Below, piece by piece: positions 21,875-33,600 of a DNA stretch of 64,000 nucleotides. This stretch comes from Mesorhabditis belari (taxonomy: Eukaryota > Nematoda > Chromadorea > Rhabditida > Rhabditidae). Location of the stretch: NCBI GenBank assembly GCA_958450365.1, contig CAUEEP010000145.1:124001-188000 (forward strand), in the 5' to 3' direction. Positions within the stretch are counted from its first letter, which is position 1; each line of letters opens with the position of its first letter. The translations under genes and the position numbers were made by a program. The notes under the pieces are model-generated. The model was not told the origin of the DNA. It made no database searches and saw only the letters and a list, made by a program, of their open reading frames with translations.

Positions 21875-24800
21875 ATGAAAATGCTCGACGATTTACCTGC
21901 ACCTCCTGCTTACCACGATTTAGGTGAGTTTTAAAGTTGATAAGTCACCTAATATTTTGAATTTTAAAAAGGTTTTGGAAACAGTCTAGTTTGAAAGATA
22001 GAACCTGGTAAAAATATGGTTTAACTTTAAGCAACTCAACCTTTAGTTGGTTTGAACTCTTGGTTTTTCTAAAGTCCTCAAATTCTTGTTATATTGGGTT
22101 GGTGAATTGAAAACTGCCGGACTTTTGAACCAAAATTTATTCAACATAAAACCAAGAATTCATTCCAAACAATTTCCATTATTATTGACGACTTCTGCCC
22201 ATTTTACAGGCAATTTGCGAATTTCACTTTCGTAGTAGGATTTTGGTTTGTGTGTGAGACAAGTGTGAGACTCAAAAATGGAGGACTGGAGATGTCAGCC
22301 GTCAGTTCAGTTTGAGCACTTTCTTCAAAAGAAACCCATTTTGGTGTCAATAGAAAAGTTGTAGAGAATCAAAAATAAGGCTTATAGTCAAATTTCCAAA
22401 AAGATACACTTAGCAGTTTCGCTTAAAATGCAAGTTTTGTGTAAGTTCGTAAATTTGGCATTTCTTGAAAACCAGTTTTAGAATCGTTCTGAAAATTTGG
22501 ATATAAGCTTCATTTTTGATTCTCTACAACTTTTCCATTGACACAAAAATGGGTTTCTTTTGAAGAAAGTGCCCAAACTGTCACATATGACAATAGCCGG
22601 CTGTTTTCAATTCACCAACCCAATAACTGCTCACTTCACATTCCCAGCTTTTGGCCCTCACCAAATTTTCCGAACTCTTGGTTTTTCTAAAGTCCTCAAA
22701 TTCTTGTTATAAATATAACTTCTTTGCAAGCTTACATTGTTAATGTTCAGAATTTTCAGATTTGGAGGCACAAACAAGCGGCGCCAATGAGACGAGATCG
22801 GAAACTGATCGACCGCCAGATTATCAACCAGCTGATGAGGTGAGTTTTGAAAAAGCTGCACCTCATTTTAATCAATTTCAATAAAATAAACAAATTTAAC
22901 TTACCGAGCGCAAATTATTTGTCTACCAATCATATTTTGAACAAAAACCTTAATCAAAATGTTTTATTGACGTCTTTCTTGCAGAAAAGCTTAGTTTTGA
23001 GGCCTTGAGGAATTTTGAAATCATTCACAAATTCTAAAACGCAGTAAAACCTGTCATAAGCTTGATTTAGTTGAGAAGCATTTGTTTTAAAGCTATTTTC
23101 AATGAAACTCGACCATTCCAGCAATCAATGGTAATTTCAGCAATCAATGGTACAAATGAGAGCCGATATCGAGCAGAAAGAGTTACAATTGGCCACTTTG
23201 GAACGACTTCAACTCGAGGAGAGATTGAAAATTCAACAAGAGGTGGGTTTTTAAAAACAAACCTTGCTTGAAAAAGCTCAAAAATCAGTCCCTATATAAG
23301 ACTTCTTTAAGTCGAGAGGTGAGCTTCTGGTCTAGTGGATAAGAGTCTTGTTTCCGAAACAAGCTAGGGAGTTCTTGCGCTGGTTCGATCCCTTCCTTCT
23401 GTTTTCATTTTATTTTGATGCTTAACTGGTCGAATTCGCTCTATTTTAACTTTAAAATAAGTACTAGGTTGGGGAAAAGGTTTTTGCCGATTTTTTTGGG
23501 AGAGGTTCTTAAACTTGTCCGATCCGGACGTGTAATAACTCATTCGAAAGCTAATTGTCTAGCGGATTGGATAAAAAATATATCAATTTATATCATCCAA
23601 ATATATCATCAATCAATCGTTTTTTAATATATCAATTTTCAAAGTTTTTGCAGCTGTTTCACTGAGGCATCTGACCACAAATTTCAAAAAATCATTTTTT
23701 TTCATTTTTTTGTACGGAAACCTAGACTGAAACCATGTTTTTCGAAATCAGCATTAAAAATTGCCCTAGAAAACGCAAAAATTGTTCTTTTAGCTAAAAT
23801 TTTTCAAAAGACCTGCCGCGGGCCCTCGAACCCTCGACCCTCAGATCAGAGCCATCCAGAGCGATCACCGCTTTCAGAGCTCTAAAACATTAACATTCAA
23901 CAAACATTAACAAGACAATGAAACTAAACAAACAAATAATGTCTTAAAACAATTAAACAATATAAAGTAGTACAATACAAAACAAAAAATAAGAGGAAAA
24001 GAAACAAATTTTTGGTTTTTGAAAAATTTTAGCTAAAAGAACGAGTTTTGCGTTTTCTGGGGCAATTTTCAATGCTGATTTCGAAAAACATGGTTTCAGC
24101 CTAGGTTTCCGTACAAAAAAACAAAATAATTCATCTTTCGAATGAGCTATTACATGTTCAGATCGAACAACTCCCAAACAAGACTCTCTCCCAAAAATCG
24201 GCCAAAAATTTTTCCTTTAATAGGACATCTTTCAATTGATAACAAAGAAAATAACAAAAAAATTAACACACTTGGAAGCAATCTATAAAGCGAATGAAAG
24301 ATAATTTAACATTACATCTTGCACAACACAAAAAGCTTTTTTAAAATAGAATTTTCAGTTAGAATTAATGCGACAACGATATTGTACGCTTCGTGGTGGT
24401 GGAAGGAGGGATTCTTTGCCTATTTTGGTTCGTTAATTCTGTGCAAATCGTTTAAATCTTTCGAATTTACAAATAAATATTCATAAACGTATTCTATTTC
24501 AGTTATCGAATCGATTCTCTTTACAAATGCATCATCGAATTTCTCCAAGTGGATATGGAAGAGGTGAGGGAATGGGTATTCTAAATGTTATTGTCGTTTC
24601 TTCTAAAATAATAGTGTCTAACATTAATTGTTTTCTAAAAGTTGCGTTTAATATTGACTTTGCAAATGAAGGCAAAAAAAGCCACTTTGATTGCTGCCGT
24701 AGCCACCGTATTTTTACCGGAAAATTCCAACTAGGGAAATTCCATACATAGGAAAATTCCAACTCGAACCTAATTCCACCTTCGTTTTCTCGCCCCTTCC

Positions 24801-25476
24801 TTGACCAATTGCCCTGAAATTTTGTCTACAAGTTGAAAATGTCGATTTCTATCTGTAGACAAAATTCCAGAGTAGTCGGTCAAGAAAACGAAGGCCGAAC
24901 TAGGTTCAGATCATGAGTAGGGCCTAGACATAGGAAAATTCCAACTCGAACCTAATTCCACCATCGTTTTCTCCGCCCTTCCTTGAGCAATTGCTCTAAA
25001 AGTTTGTCTACAAGTTGAAAATGTTGATTTCTATCTGTAGAAAAAATTCCAGAGTAATCGGTCAAGAAACAGCCGAGAAAACGAGGGTGGAATTAGGTTT
25101 GGGTTGGAATTTTTTCATATTTAGTAAGAACTAGTTCAAGTCTTCTCAAGTTGCGTAAAATTTCACAATTTCAGCATGTTGATAGAGAGGCTGTGATTAA
25201 GCTAATGGCTACTGTATTACTGCTTTGGAACTATCGTACTCTGTTTTTCAAAAGAAAACCCTCTAATAGCACACTTTAATAGAGAAATATGGAGATTATT
25301 CTTTTTCTACTCAAATTTTCATTTCAGGACGTCATCCATCGATCTCTATCCGACAATATCGTGCCCTTCAACGAACGAATTGTCGCTTGAGAATTTCATT
25401 GATAGTTCTTTATGGAATCGTTTGTATTGGTTTCGTTTTATGGATTATACTTGGTAGAAAAAATACTAGTGAATGA
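21875..25476 (+). CDS. P2: paralogue of P1 (PPxY / charged helix / membrane anchor)
   Basis: Six exons: 21875-21923, 22760-22839, 23141-23242, 24359-24427, 24503-24563, 25328-25476, about 169 residues. The start could be the ATG at 21875 or 21881. Features match P1 in order: APPAYHDL, then DRPPDYQPADE, then a charged helix (MRADIEQKELQLATLERLQL then EERLKIQQE) in an exon of exactly the same length (102 bases) as in P1, a basic stretch, one membrane segment (ISLIVLYGIVCIGFVLWIIL) and a short GRKNTSE tail. The phases of all five introns equal those of P1, so the two are tandem duplicates that have diverged strongly. AATAAA lies about 25 bp after the stop. Long introns hold at least four mobile or repeat insertions. 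Function unknown; PPxY motifs imply WW-domain partners. Confidence 0.8.
22094..22623. mobile_element. Foldback MITE, family A
   Basis: Complete TA-flanked copy in P2 intron 1. Confidence 0.9.
23321..23400 (+). repeat. tRNA-like sequence
   Basis: GAGCTTCTGGTCTAGTGGAT and GGTTCGATCCC occur at tRNA A/B-box spacing with a central CTTGTTTCCGAAACAAG hairpin. The terminal stem does not pair, so this is probably a tRNA-derived repeat. In P2 intron 3. Confidence 0.45.
23464..24221. mobile_element. Foldback element with a tRNA-like centre
   Basis: About 760 bp. Left arm begins AGGTTGGGGAAAAGGTTTTT; the right arm is its approximate complement, and inner arms share CGGAAACCTAG...CCATGTTTTTCG. Between the arms, about 23815-23885, the minus strand reads GGTTCGAGGGCC and other tRNA-like bases. 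In P2 intron 3. Confidence 0.75.
24733..25117. mobile_element. Two tandem family B MITEs
   Basis: Two successive copies (about 24733-24915 and 24924-25117) of the element found inside the protease introns, each starting GGAAAATTCCAACTCGAACC. In P2 intron 5. Confidence 0.8.
25118..25210 (+). pseudogene. Captured fragment of the metalloproteinase gene
   Basis: Directly after the MITE, about 90 bp match the protease intron end and exon 2 (intron AAGTCTTCTCAAGTTGCGTA, then CATGTTGATAGAGAGGCTGT, i.e. HVDREAVI). The match stops within the exon. It lies in P2 intron 5 and is not expected to be translated in P2. The order MITE then protease intron then exon is the same as at 5144-5410, so the MITE and its flank appear to have moved together. 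Confidence 0.8.
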
Positions 25477-25769
25477 ATTGTTTATTCAAAAAGTCGATTA
25501 ATTAATAAAAAGAAAGAAAACAACAAACAAAACTTGAGTCAATTTGAGCAGAAAAACAGTTTTGTTAAAGTTTTAGAGAAAAAAACGTTTGGCAAAACAT
25601 TTGACTTATTTGAGATAGTAAATTTGTCAAAAACAATGAGTTCTCATAATTTCTAAAAAGCTTTTTTGGCTTGTCAAAGTGAGAAAAAGAGATATTTTTG
25701 ATAACAATAGGAACAAATAAAAATAAATGGGGAAGGGTTGAAGATTGAAAGCTAAAGAAAAAGGTTAAT

Positions 25770-25991
25770 TACCGTATTCTCTCTGATAGTAGTGCACCCT
25801 GAGCGTTGCCTAAATTGCTCGGAATCTCAAGAACCGCTTATCAGAACCTATCGATGTGGGGTCGGAAAATGTAGCTGATGATGAGATCTAGTGGGGGATT
25901 AGAACGTTGAGCCTCTGCAAAAGCTTGGAAACCGTAAGATAGTCACCAACTCGGCTTGGCTGGGTTCACTACTTTTAGAGAGAATACGGTA
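25770..25991. mobile_element. MITE family C
   Basis: Third copy, between P2 and the F-box gene, with TACCGTATTCTCTCTGATAG at the left end. Confidence 0.9.
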
Positions 25992-26492
25992 GTCTAGAAG
26001 ATGGATGCAATTCTGACTAACGAGAACCAAAGAATTTGACTAGCAAATGTCAACGTTGAACTGAGAAAAACGAGCCGAAAATAACTTTTTCAAAAATCCG
26101 TGACTGGAGATCCGGTTTTATCAGTTTTTTTGCCTTTACTTCCTGGCTCTCACCGTTTCTCTTGATTCCCCTTTCTTTGCAGAAAAACTTATTTTATTTT
26201 ATCACTTTTCTATTAAAAGATTGGCCAGAGCAGTTATTGAGAAAATTTGTAATAACTAGATTCTTGTCAAGTAATAGCTAGATTCTTGAAAAACCTCTAT
26301 AGCTAAAGCTTTTTCTTCTATAAATTAACATAAAACAACTAATTTGAGTTAACCCTTATTATTTAATCTAAACTATAATATGCTTTACAATTCACAGCTA
26401 AACTTTCAGGGTTTCTCAATATAGAAACTCGTACTTACGAAGTAAAGGAAAAGATCTAATCTCTGAGTCGGACCAATCTTTCCAATCTCACA
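25992..26492. other. Intergenic, nothing recognised
   Basis: No exon, repeat or RNA gene seen. Confidence 0.5.
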
Positions 26493-26728
26493 TACAGTAC
26501 TGGACAATGAAATATCATATTTGAAAAACGATTGTCACTTTCGCGCGTCTGTAACTCCCTTGTCTTTGAGTTTAAACTATTAGTGTTATACACTTTCTGA
26601 AAGCTCTTTTCAAGGGCTACACAATGGTAATATTTATATTTAGAAATACGGTAAAGATAAGGAAGTTACAGACGCGCGAAAGTGACGATCGTTTTTCAAA
26701 TATGATATTTCATTGTCCAGTAGTGTAT
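26493..26728. mobile_element. Foldback MITE, family G
   Basis: About 235 bp, left end TACAGTACTGGACAATGAAA, right arm its complement; contains CGCGCGTCTGTAACTCCCTT in each arm. Copies at 62615-62850 and 63424-63640. Confidence 0.9.
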
Positions 26729-26729
26729 G

Positions 26730-26960
26730 AACTTGTTTTTCATTCTTGATTTGTCACAGAGAGGAAAAAGTGAAGCTGAAGTATGCTTTCAATGATTTTA
26801 TTTGCAATATACGATATTTATGGTTACTTAGATTAATCAAATCTTTTTGATAATTAAAAACAACTTTAAGAAGAACTTTATGGTATTCTCAGACCCAGTT
26901 GCGCAATTTGTCGCAACAAAAGTTTGGCGTAAAGTAGCCATTTACACAATTTAGTTCAAT
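26730..26960. repeat. Second copy of the duplicated segment, uninterrupted
   Basis: Matches 18512-18700 joined to 19278-19330, without the family F MITE. Confidence 0.85.
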
Positions 26961-27081
26961 TAAAAAATAAAATCGAGCTATCAAAACAAAAAGAATTAAC
27001 AAAAAAGAACCTTACAGTGTTCTCAAGAAGAAGAATCTTAAGAAGATCTCAAGAACAATCAAAAATATGTTTTTTTCATTT

Positions 27082-28104
27082 TTAATTCTGAAGTTCGGAA
27101 GCCTTTTGGGTAACATATAAAGAAACTAAGAATTTCTCATCGTCTATGCTTTGATTCTTCACCAAACAATAGTAGCAATCCACTGTTTCAGTGATTTTTC
27201 GTCGATACAGAAACTTTTCTACCGAAGAATTGATTCGTTGAGGGGAAATTTGAAAAAAGAATCTGTTTCTGGGTTGTTGAATCGATTCAAAATCAATCGA
27301 TTCAACTCTTTGCTCAAAGAAAATTTCTTGAAACGCTTGAAAATCCGAATTTTCAGCTTTGCAACTAATCGAGCATTGGCTAGCGCTATTCGGGTTTCCA
27401 TTTTCAAGACTCCACCGAAGAAAGCCTTTGAAACTTTCAATTGACACTGAAACCCATCGAATTTTCTTGAAAAATGTCTTTTTGAGTAAATTCAATAATA
27501 TTTCTGAGCAATCTGTTTCAAAAAACAAATCCTCACAATTTCTCAGTGTTGCTGCATTGAAAAATCTCTCAGTTGATTCAAGTTTTGCATTATATTGAGG
27601 CATTTGAATCCATGCTTTTTTCCGAACCTCGAAATCGAATCTCTCAAAAATTCTTGTGAAAATCTGCAAACTGACGCCAATTCTCAATTGAAATACGTCA
27701 AACACTTTCAAGTTTGAGAAAAATTTGCAAAAACGATTCGCATCGTCGACACTTTTCGAAATAACCGCATTTCTATCAGTGGTCATGAAGAATTCCTTGC
27801 AAAAGACGATTTTCTCGTAGATTGATTTTCCTTTGATTAAATTGATGTGAATTGTGAAATCCCCTTTCTGAATCGAGATCCCAACTCGTCTCATCGTAAA
27901 GCCAGCACCACAAATTACATGAAAATTGATCTTTTCCAAACTTTTTCCCAGAGCTCCATTGTTGAGTGTCCAATTTCTGAAGAATTTATTAACATTTAAT
28001 AACTTCATCCTGTCAATTGGATCCAGTTTCTCCAGAATCGATTGTCGGAGTTCTGTTGGAACTAAAGCAAATGAAAGAACAGGAGAATGAAAGAAATTTT
28101 CCAT
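27082..28104 (-). CDS. F-box protein, single exon
   Basis: An uninterrupted 340-codon frame. The N-terminus reads VPTELRQSILEKLDPIDRMK then LLNVNKFFRNW (about residues 16-46), a typical F-box (LPxEL...IL..L...D...L..V.k..r), which binds Skp1 in SCF ubiquitin ligases. The rest (50-340) lacks a clear motif but has the alternating hydrophobic/charged pattern of nematode FTH/FBA-type substrate-binding domains. Start chosen at the first ATG, 15 residues before the F-box. Large F-box families with single or few exons are usual in rhabditid nematodes. The gene stands alone with no partner in the same orientation. Confidence 0.85.
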   Translation of the reverse strand: MENFFHSPVLSFALVPTELRQSILEKLDPIDRMKLLNVNKFFRNWTLNNGALGKSLEKINFHVICGAGFTMRRVGISIQKGDFTIHINLIKGKSIYEKIVFCKEFFMTTDRNAVISKSVDDANRFCKFFSNLKVFDVFQLRIGVSLQIFTRIFERFDFEVRKKAWIQMPQYNAKLESTERFFNAATLRNCEDLFFETDCSEILLNLLKKTFFKKIRWVSVSIESFKGFLRWSLENGNPNSASQCSISCKAENSDFQAFQEIFFEQRVESIDFESIQQPRNRFFFQISPQRINSSVEKFLYRRKITETVDCYYCLVKNQSIDDEKFLVSLYVTQKASELQN

Positions 28105-28157
28105 TAGTATTTGAATCGATATTTGATGTTCAAGTGATAGAAAAGTTTTTAAACTAG

Positions 28158-28245
28158 TCTTTTAGATTTAGAGTTAGATTTAGAGTTAGATTTAGATTTA
28201 GGATTAGATTTAGAATTAGATTTAGAATTAGAATTAGATTCAATT
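28158..28245. repeat. (TTAGAT/TTAGAA)n tandem repeat
   Basis: Degenerate TTAGATTTAGAGTTAGA units just upstream of the F-box gene. Confidence 0.9.
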
Positions 28246-28899
28246 CTTTTATCTTTTATAATCTTTTTGAATTAGATTCTTTTATCTGAAGCAGATTTTA
28301 GTCAGCTAATTGGCTTCAATCAGGCAATTTGAGTCAAAAAGTTTCCCATTCAGCTACAGGCAACTCCTCTTTCGATTCAAGAATTCAAAATTCAAGAATC
28401 GAAAGACAGAAATACTTGACAGAATCCTCAAAAGCTTCACTAAACTTGAGAAATTTGACCTTATTTTGTTCAAAACACACATTTCATTTCAAATCTAAAG
28501 AGAAAATCAAAAGATTTGACAGTAATCTTTTCTCCAAACTCACAAAAAGTTCAATCAATCAAATCAACAATTTTGCAAATTGAAAAGACTCTTTTATCTT
28601 TTATAATCTTTTAGAATTAGATTCTTTTATCTAAAGAAGATTTTAGTCAGCTAGGTATTGCATTTTCTTTCTCCTTTCTTCATAAAACTTAAAATGAGAT
28701 TATTTTTCTTTAGAATAAAGAATAGAGAAATTTTCTGCTGCAAGAATACCATTCACTTTTGCGAAATACAACGCTCGTACTTTGGTCTTTGGTCTTATCT
28801 AGCAATAATACAATAAAAACTATCGTAATTCTGGCGTTAGCTTTTATTCAAATCAATAGGGAACACTATAGGCAAAATCACGTTTTAAGCTATGACATA
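28246..28899. repeat. Intergenic with a 65-bp direct repeat
   Basis: TCTTTTATCTTTTATAATCT...GTCAGCTA at about 28240-28306 recurs at 28588-28654. No gene was recognised between the F-box gene and the maT element. Confidence 0.6.
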
Positions 28900-29442
28900 T
28901 ACAGGGTGCGTCATAATTATTGCAACAAGATACTCAAGGCATTGCACACCAAGAAGTTTCACTGGAAGAAGATTTTTAAACAGAAATAGCATTATTTAAC
29001 AGTAACAAATAAGGAAACAAGAGATCATTCGATATGACCGCCTTTTGCCTTGATAACATCCCTTAATCGGTTCGGATATGCCTCCACTGTGGCCGGAATG
29101 TCATCTTGAGGAGTCGCCTTCCATCCTTTGGTCAAAAGACTTCTTCAAAGAATCCAAACTTGTGTGTTTTCGAGAGCAAACATTAGCCTCTAAGATTGCC
29201 CAAATGGGAAAGTCCATCACATTGAGATCCGGTGAGTTTGGAGGCCATTCATCCTTGGTGATCACTGAGGGAAAGTTGGCCACACACCAGTCCTGAACCG
29301 TCTTCTTCGTGTGAGCGGGAGCTCCATCTTGCATGAAGGTCCAATTTTGATTGTTATTGGCTTTACACGCCCATGACATCACATTCTTGACATCACAAAC
29401 GGTCTTTGAACTCTTGTTGCAATAATTATGACGCACCCTGTA
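28900..29442 (-). mobile_element. maT-like (DD37D) element, short form, copy 1
   Basis: 543 bp with TA flanks and 28-bp ends starting CAGGGTGCGTCATAATTATT. The minus strand encodes only the C-terminal half of a DD37D transposase: MQDGAPAHTKKTVQDWC and PPNSPDLNVMDFPIWAILE, with 37 residues between the second and third Asp. The frame starts inside the right end. It loses frame after about 110 codons, so this copy is inactive. The DNA-binding part and first Asp are absent. Confidence 0.9.
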
Positions 29443-30414
29443 AATTAAATTAGGCTATCCAGAAAGTCTTTTTCGTTCCCTTTCGTACTTCCGCTTAAAA
29501 CCAACAAATGCACCAATTGAATTACGGTTTTTCCCTCAGAAAGACCAATTATTTTTCTAGAAAATAACATTGAAATGGGTTTAAAATGTGTTATGTTTGA
29601 ATTTTTTTAGAGGTGAGAAAGTAGTCAAAAAGGGTGACGGTTTATCAAGCAATACGCAAAACTGTGCCTCATCGATTAACTGTTTTAAGATGAATTAAGC
29701 TTACATGTGTACAGATTTTCGTTTTAACATCATTTGCTTAATCATTTTTTTAAAATAATTGCAATCTTACATAAAGCATTACTTCTAATGACAATGAGTC
29801 TAGATTTAGCAAAAAAAGACCAAATCGCTTGTAGCTTGTTGATGATCCGTTTTGACTCTACAATAACCATGAAGTAGTTAAAAGAGTACTGTAAAAGAGT
29901 ATATTGAATAATTTGTACAGACTTGTACTTTGTACAGTGTCAAAGGTGTCAAAATTTCAGTGTTAAAGGCTAATGGCATCCATATTTTACTCAAAATTAG
30001 CTTCAGTGACTCAAATCTAACTGATGCTTTCATAACTTAATCATTTTTCGTAAATATTAGTTGCTTACTTTAGGCATTGGATCAAATTCTTTCTTAATAA
30101 AACTTAAAATAAGATTATTTTTCTATTTTCAAGGCATTTTGATGAGCAATAGGTAAACATTTCCCTTATCTGGAGTATTAAAAAGCGCCTCACTTTTGAC
30201 AATCCGAGAGGGTTTTTATTTGCAATATCTGGCGTGTCAGTGTTGCTTTTCAAATGGTTTCTTTTAATTTCCACATAGCTTACATAGCTTTTACTTAACG
30301 AAATGTAGTCTTACAACAGCTTCGATCTAATCTCCATGCATTAATTATGCGAAAATCTATAATATGCTTTCTTCTTTAGAGCGTTGCTCGTACATTTTAA
30401 AAGCTATGATTATT
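29443..30414. other. Intergenic with a possible mariner end
   Basis: TTAGGCTATCCAGAAAGTCT at about 29453 resembles a mariner terminus, but no partner end or transposase was found. A short stretch near 30105 (CTTAAAATAAGATTATTTTT) matches 28687. Nothing else recognised. Confidence 0.4.
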
Positions 30415-30606
30415 TACCGTAATTATTCTAAGAGAAGTACACTCCCCCGTACAGTCGCGTAGTCTATCGACGTTTTACAAAGCCATTTTTTTTTCTCACT
30501 TATGTTTTTGATACCAAAAATACTAGATTAGAAGTGCTATCGTTTGAGACTCAAGCGCACATTGTAGCATAAATCAACGCAGAGAACGGAGCGTCTAAAG
30601 TTAGAC
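30415..30606. mobile_element. Decayed pogo-type MITE
   Basis: TACCGTAATTATT at left and interior words shared with 14206-14477 in inverse order (GCGTAGTCTA, TTGATACCAAAAA, CATTGTAGCATAAA). It lies directly upstream of the tetraspan gene. Confidence 0.6.
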
Positions 30607-30654
30607 TACGCGGCAATACCCCAATGATTAAGAGAGCCTCTAGTTTTTAGCAAA

Positions 30655-33600
30655 ATGCCGATGCCGGTTTGGTTGTGGAAGCCGAATCGCGAGGTCGCTC
30701 GAGAGCCACAACAGAGCGACGAGGAGTATCGTGGATGCTGCAATTCGTGTAAAACTGAGGTAAGCCTGGGTTTTTTGTTTGGCTTAGCTAGATTCGGTAA
30801 AATAAGCATAATTTAATCTGAACACAAGAAGATCTTGAGGATCATGCCAGCATTTAGACTTGCTTCAAAGTGGTTCTCGGATTATATTGTTTTCAACTTG
30901 TCGGGATGGCCGGGTTGATCCCACAATCGCCCTTGGTTGGTGGGGTGAGTTTTCCATTCTTTGAACTTCGAAAATCTACTACCGTATTCTCTCTAATAGT
31001 AGTGCACCCCGGCGAGCCGAGTTGGTGACTATTTTACGGTTTCCAAGCTTTTGCAGAAGCTCAACACTCTAATCCCCCACTAGATTTCATCATCAGCTAC
31101 ATTTTCCGACCGCACATCGATAGGTTCTGATAAGCGCTTTTCGAGATTTCGAGCAATTTAAGCAACGCTCTGGGTGCACTACTATTAGGGGAAATACGGT
31201 ATATATAAAAGAGCAGTTTGTGTTCGTCCGTTTGTACAGGCTTTTTCTCAGCCGTCTTTGGGCCAAAAAAAACTGAAATTTTATAAAAAGTCTTAATATA
31301 TAATATGGTTGTACCATTTAAAATAAAAATTAAAAAATCAAAATTGAGTGGCATTACGGGGGGTCGAACCCGGGTCATGTGGGCTGTAGACAAGCGCGCT
31401 CCCGGCTGCGCCACGGCGATGCAGCCAGAAAACCCCACCGTTAGGGGGATCTTTCGGCTGGTTAGACTTAAAAATGCTTTTGAAATTTAGCTCAGTTTCC
31501 TTACCGCTCTCCTCGGCATCATTCTCGGTTTCATGGCGCTTCGAACACAGAAACCTTTCTACATGCAACTCTTCTGGATTTTACAGGTAAATAATTTAAA
31601 AAATACATTTATTTACACGAATAATGTGGTACAAACAATATACAAGCACAATCCCTAAGTGTAGGAAAGAAAAAAACCCGATATACAGTGGTCCACAAAA
31701 TTAATGCCCCATTGCCATCCAAAATTATAGTTTGCAGAACTTTTGTTGAAAACATAGGTTTGAAGATATTTATTTATTTTTTCCCTTTTAAGAGACTTTA
31801 AGTATTATAGTTTTTTAGAAGATATAGATTTTTGATTGAGATCTTTCCAATCAAAAAATCGATCTGGAAGAGTGCACTTGCCCCTAAAATTAGCTCCACA
31901 AAAGTAATGCCGCATTCATGTTTTCCTTGATTATTCTTTTATTTTTGCGTTCTATAAACCCCCTTAAGTCAAATGTATTCTATTTTATTATTTAAATGGC
32001 CGGCAAGAAGAATCTCGACGCACCGGAGAAGCTCAAAACCGCCAAGGCCCGGGAGAATGGGATGTGGGAAAAGCACGTGGCTAACCTCTTCAATTGCTCG
32101 AAATGGACGGTGCGCCGCATCCTTTCTCAGTCAAAAGTCAACCTTCATTGACGCCTCAAGAGTAGCCGACCGATTGAAGGTTGGCTACCACTACAAAAGA
32201 AGATCGAGTCGTGATCAGAATGGTGAAAAACGATCCTAACAAAAAATCAACCGATGGAAGCCAAATGATGAGGGATCAATTTAGCAAGATTGTATCGCCG
32301 GAAACGATCAGACGATAATTAAATCAAGCTGGATTACATGCAAGAAGGGCTGCCCGTAAACCTCTGATGAACTCTAGGCACCGGAAGCAACGCCTCGTGT
32401 TTGCATGAACCTACTGAAGTTGGACGACACGTGATTGGGCGAAAGTATTATTCACCGATGAGACAAAAATCAATTTATTTCACGCGGACGGGAAGCATCT
32501 CATCCGGCGACCGACTGGAAAGCGATACACACTCAGCCTACGGTGAAATTTAACGGGGGAAACATAATGTGTTTGGGCAAGAGCCTTTTTAGTATTTTGT
32601 TACCTGGTTGTTTGTTTAGGAGCGATGTGACAAACTTCTGTAGGTCCGTTAGTTCACGTCAACTCAACGATGGATGCTGTGGCCTACAAGAACATTATGG
32701 AGACTCAAATGCTTCCTTTTGCAACTCAAACCATGCCACCTGGATGGTTGCTTTACCAGGATAACGACCCTAAACATAAGTCAAGGATGATGATGATGGG
32801 ACGAGTGGTGAGTCTTTGAAATGGTACACGAGCACGACTTCCGGGCTGGCTTGCGGCAAGTCGAGTCAAATTGATTGATTCGCCTCCCTACTCACCGGAT
32901 ATGAACGTTATCAAGCATATATGACCATTTGTGAAGTTGTGGCTCAAGGGAAAGAAATTCGGTTGGAAGGCCGCCTTATTGGTTCACATCCAACGTCTCT
33001 GGGCCTCCATCCCCAAACTCTTTTGAAGAATCTCGTGGATTCCTTGCCGGATCGACTCAATGAAGTGATAAAAGCAAAAGGAGGACCAACCAAGAATTGA
33101 TTCTAAAAGATTTTGTTAACTCTTTGCAAATGAGGCATTACTTTTTTGGACCACTGCATATGGGAAAAAAGAATCAATAATCTACCCGACGGGATTGAAT
33201 CCTTGACTTCTCGACTAAGATACAGGGCTCTTAGCCAGTCGCCCATGGCGGCGAGGCTGATTAACCCAATTCGTGATAAGTTGTTTTTAAAAGATCAAGA
33301 ATTGAAAAATGCCGCCTTTGACGGAGTCTTAATCATAAAAACCTTAAAGCCTCAAATTCCTTTGTCTTCAGGTTACCTCTACAATTTCCTCGACAATCAT
33401 CTTGGTTTCGAACGAGATTTTGTTCATAATAGCTTACAGGTTTAAAAATTTATTGGAATTGAAGAAAGCAAACTTTCAGTCAAATGGAGGATACACGTAA
33501 AGAAGAAAAGAAGCAATTGCTAGCGGCGTTAATTGGTGAGTTTCATGGATTCGGTTCTATTCGCTTCTAACTTAAGAGAGATAAGGAACCAAGTTTAGAT

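Noticed and set aside
27151..27598. Plus-strand frames across the F-box gene
   Set aside because: Antisense shadows of a well-supported gene.
33146..33445. 99-codon frame downstream of the Tc1 remnant
   Set aside because: Another frame of its second half gives the third membrane segment of the tetraspan gene with proper splice sites, so this is a shadow.
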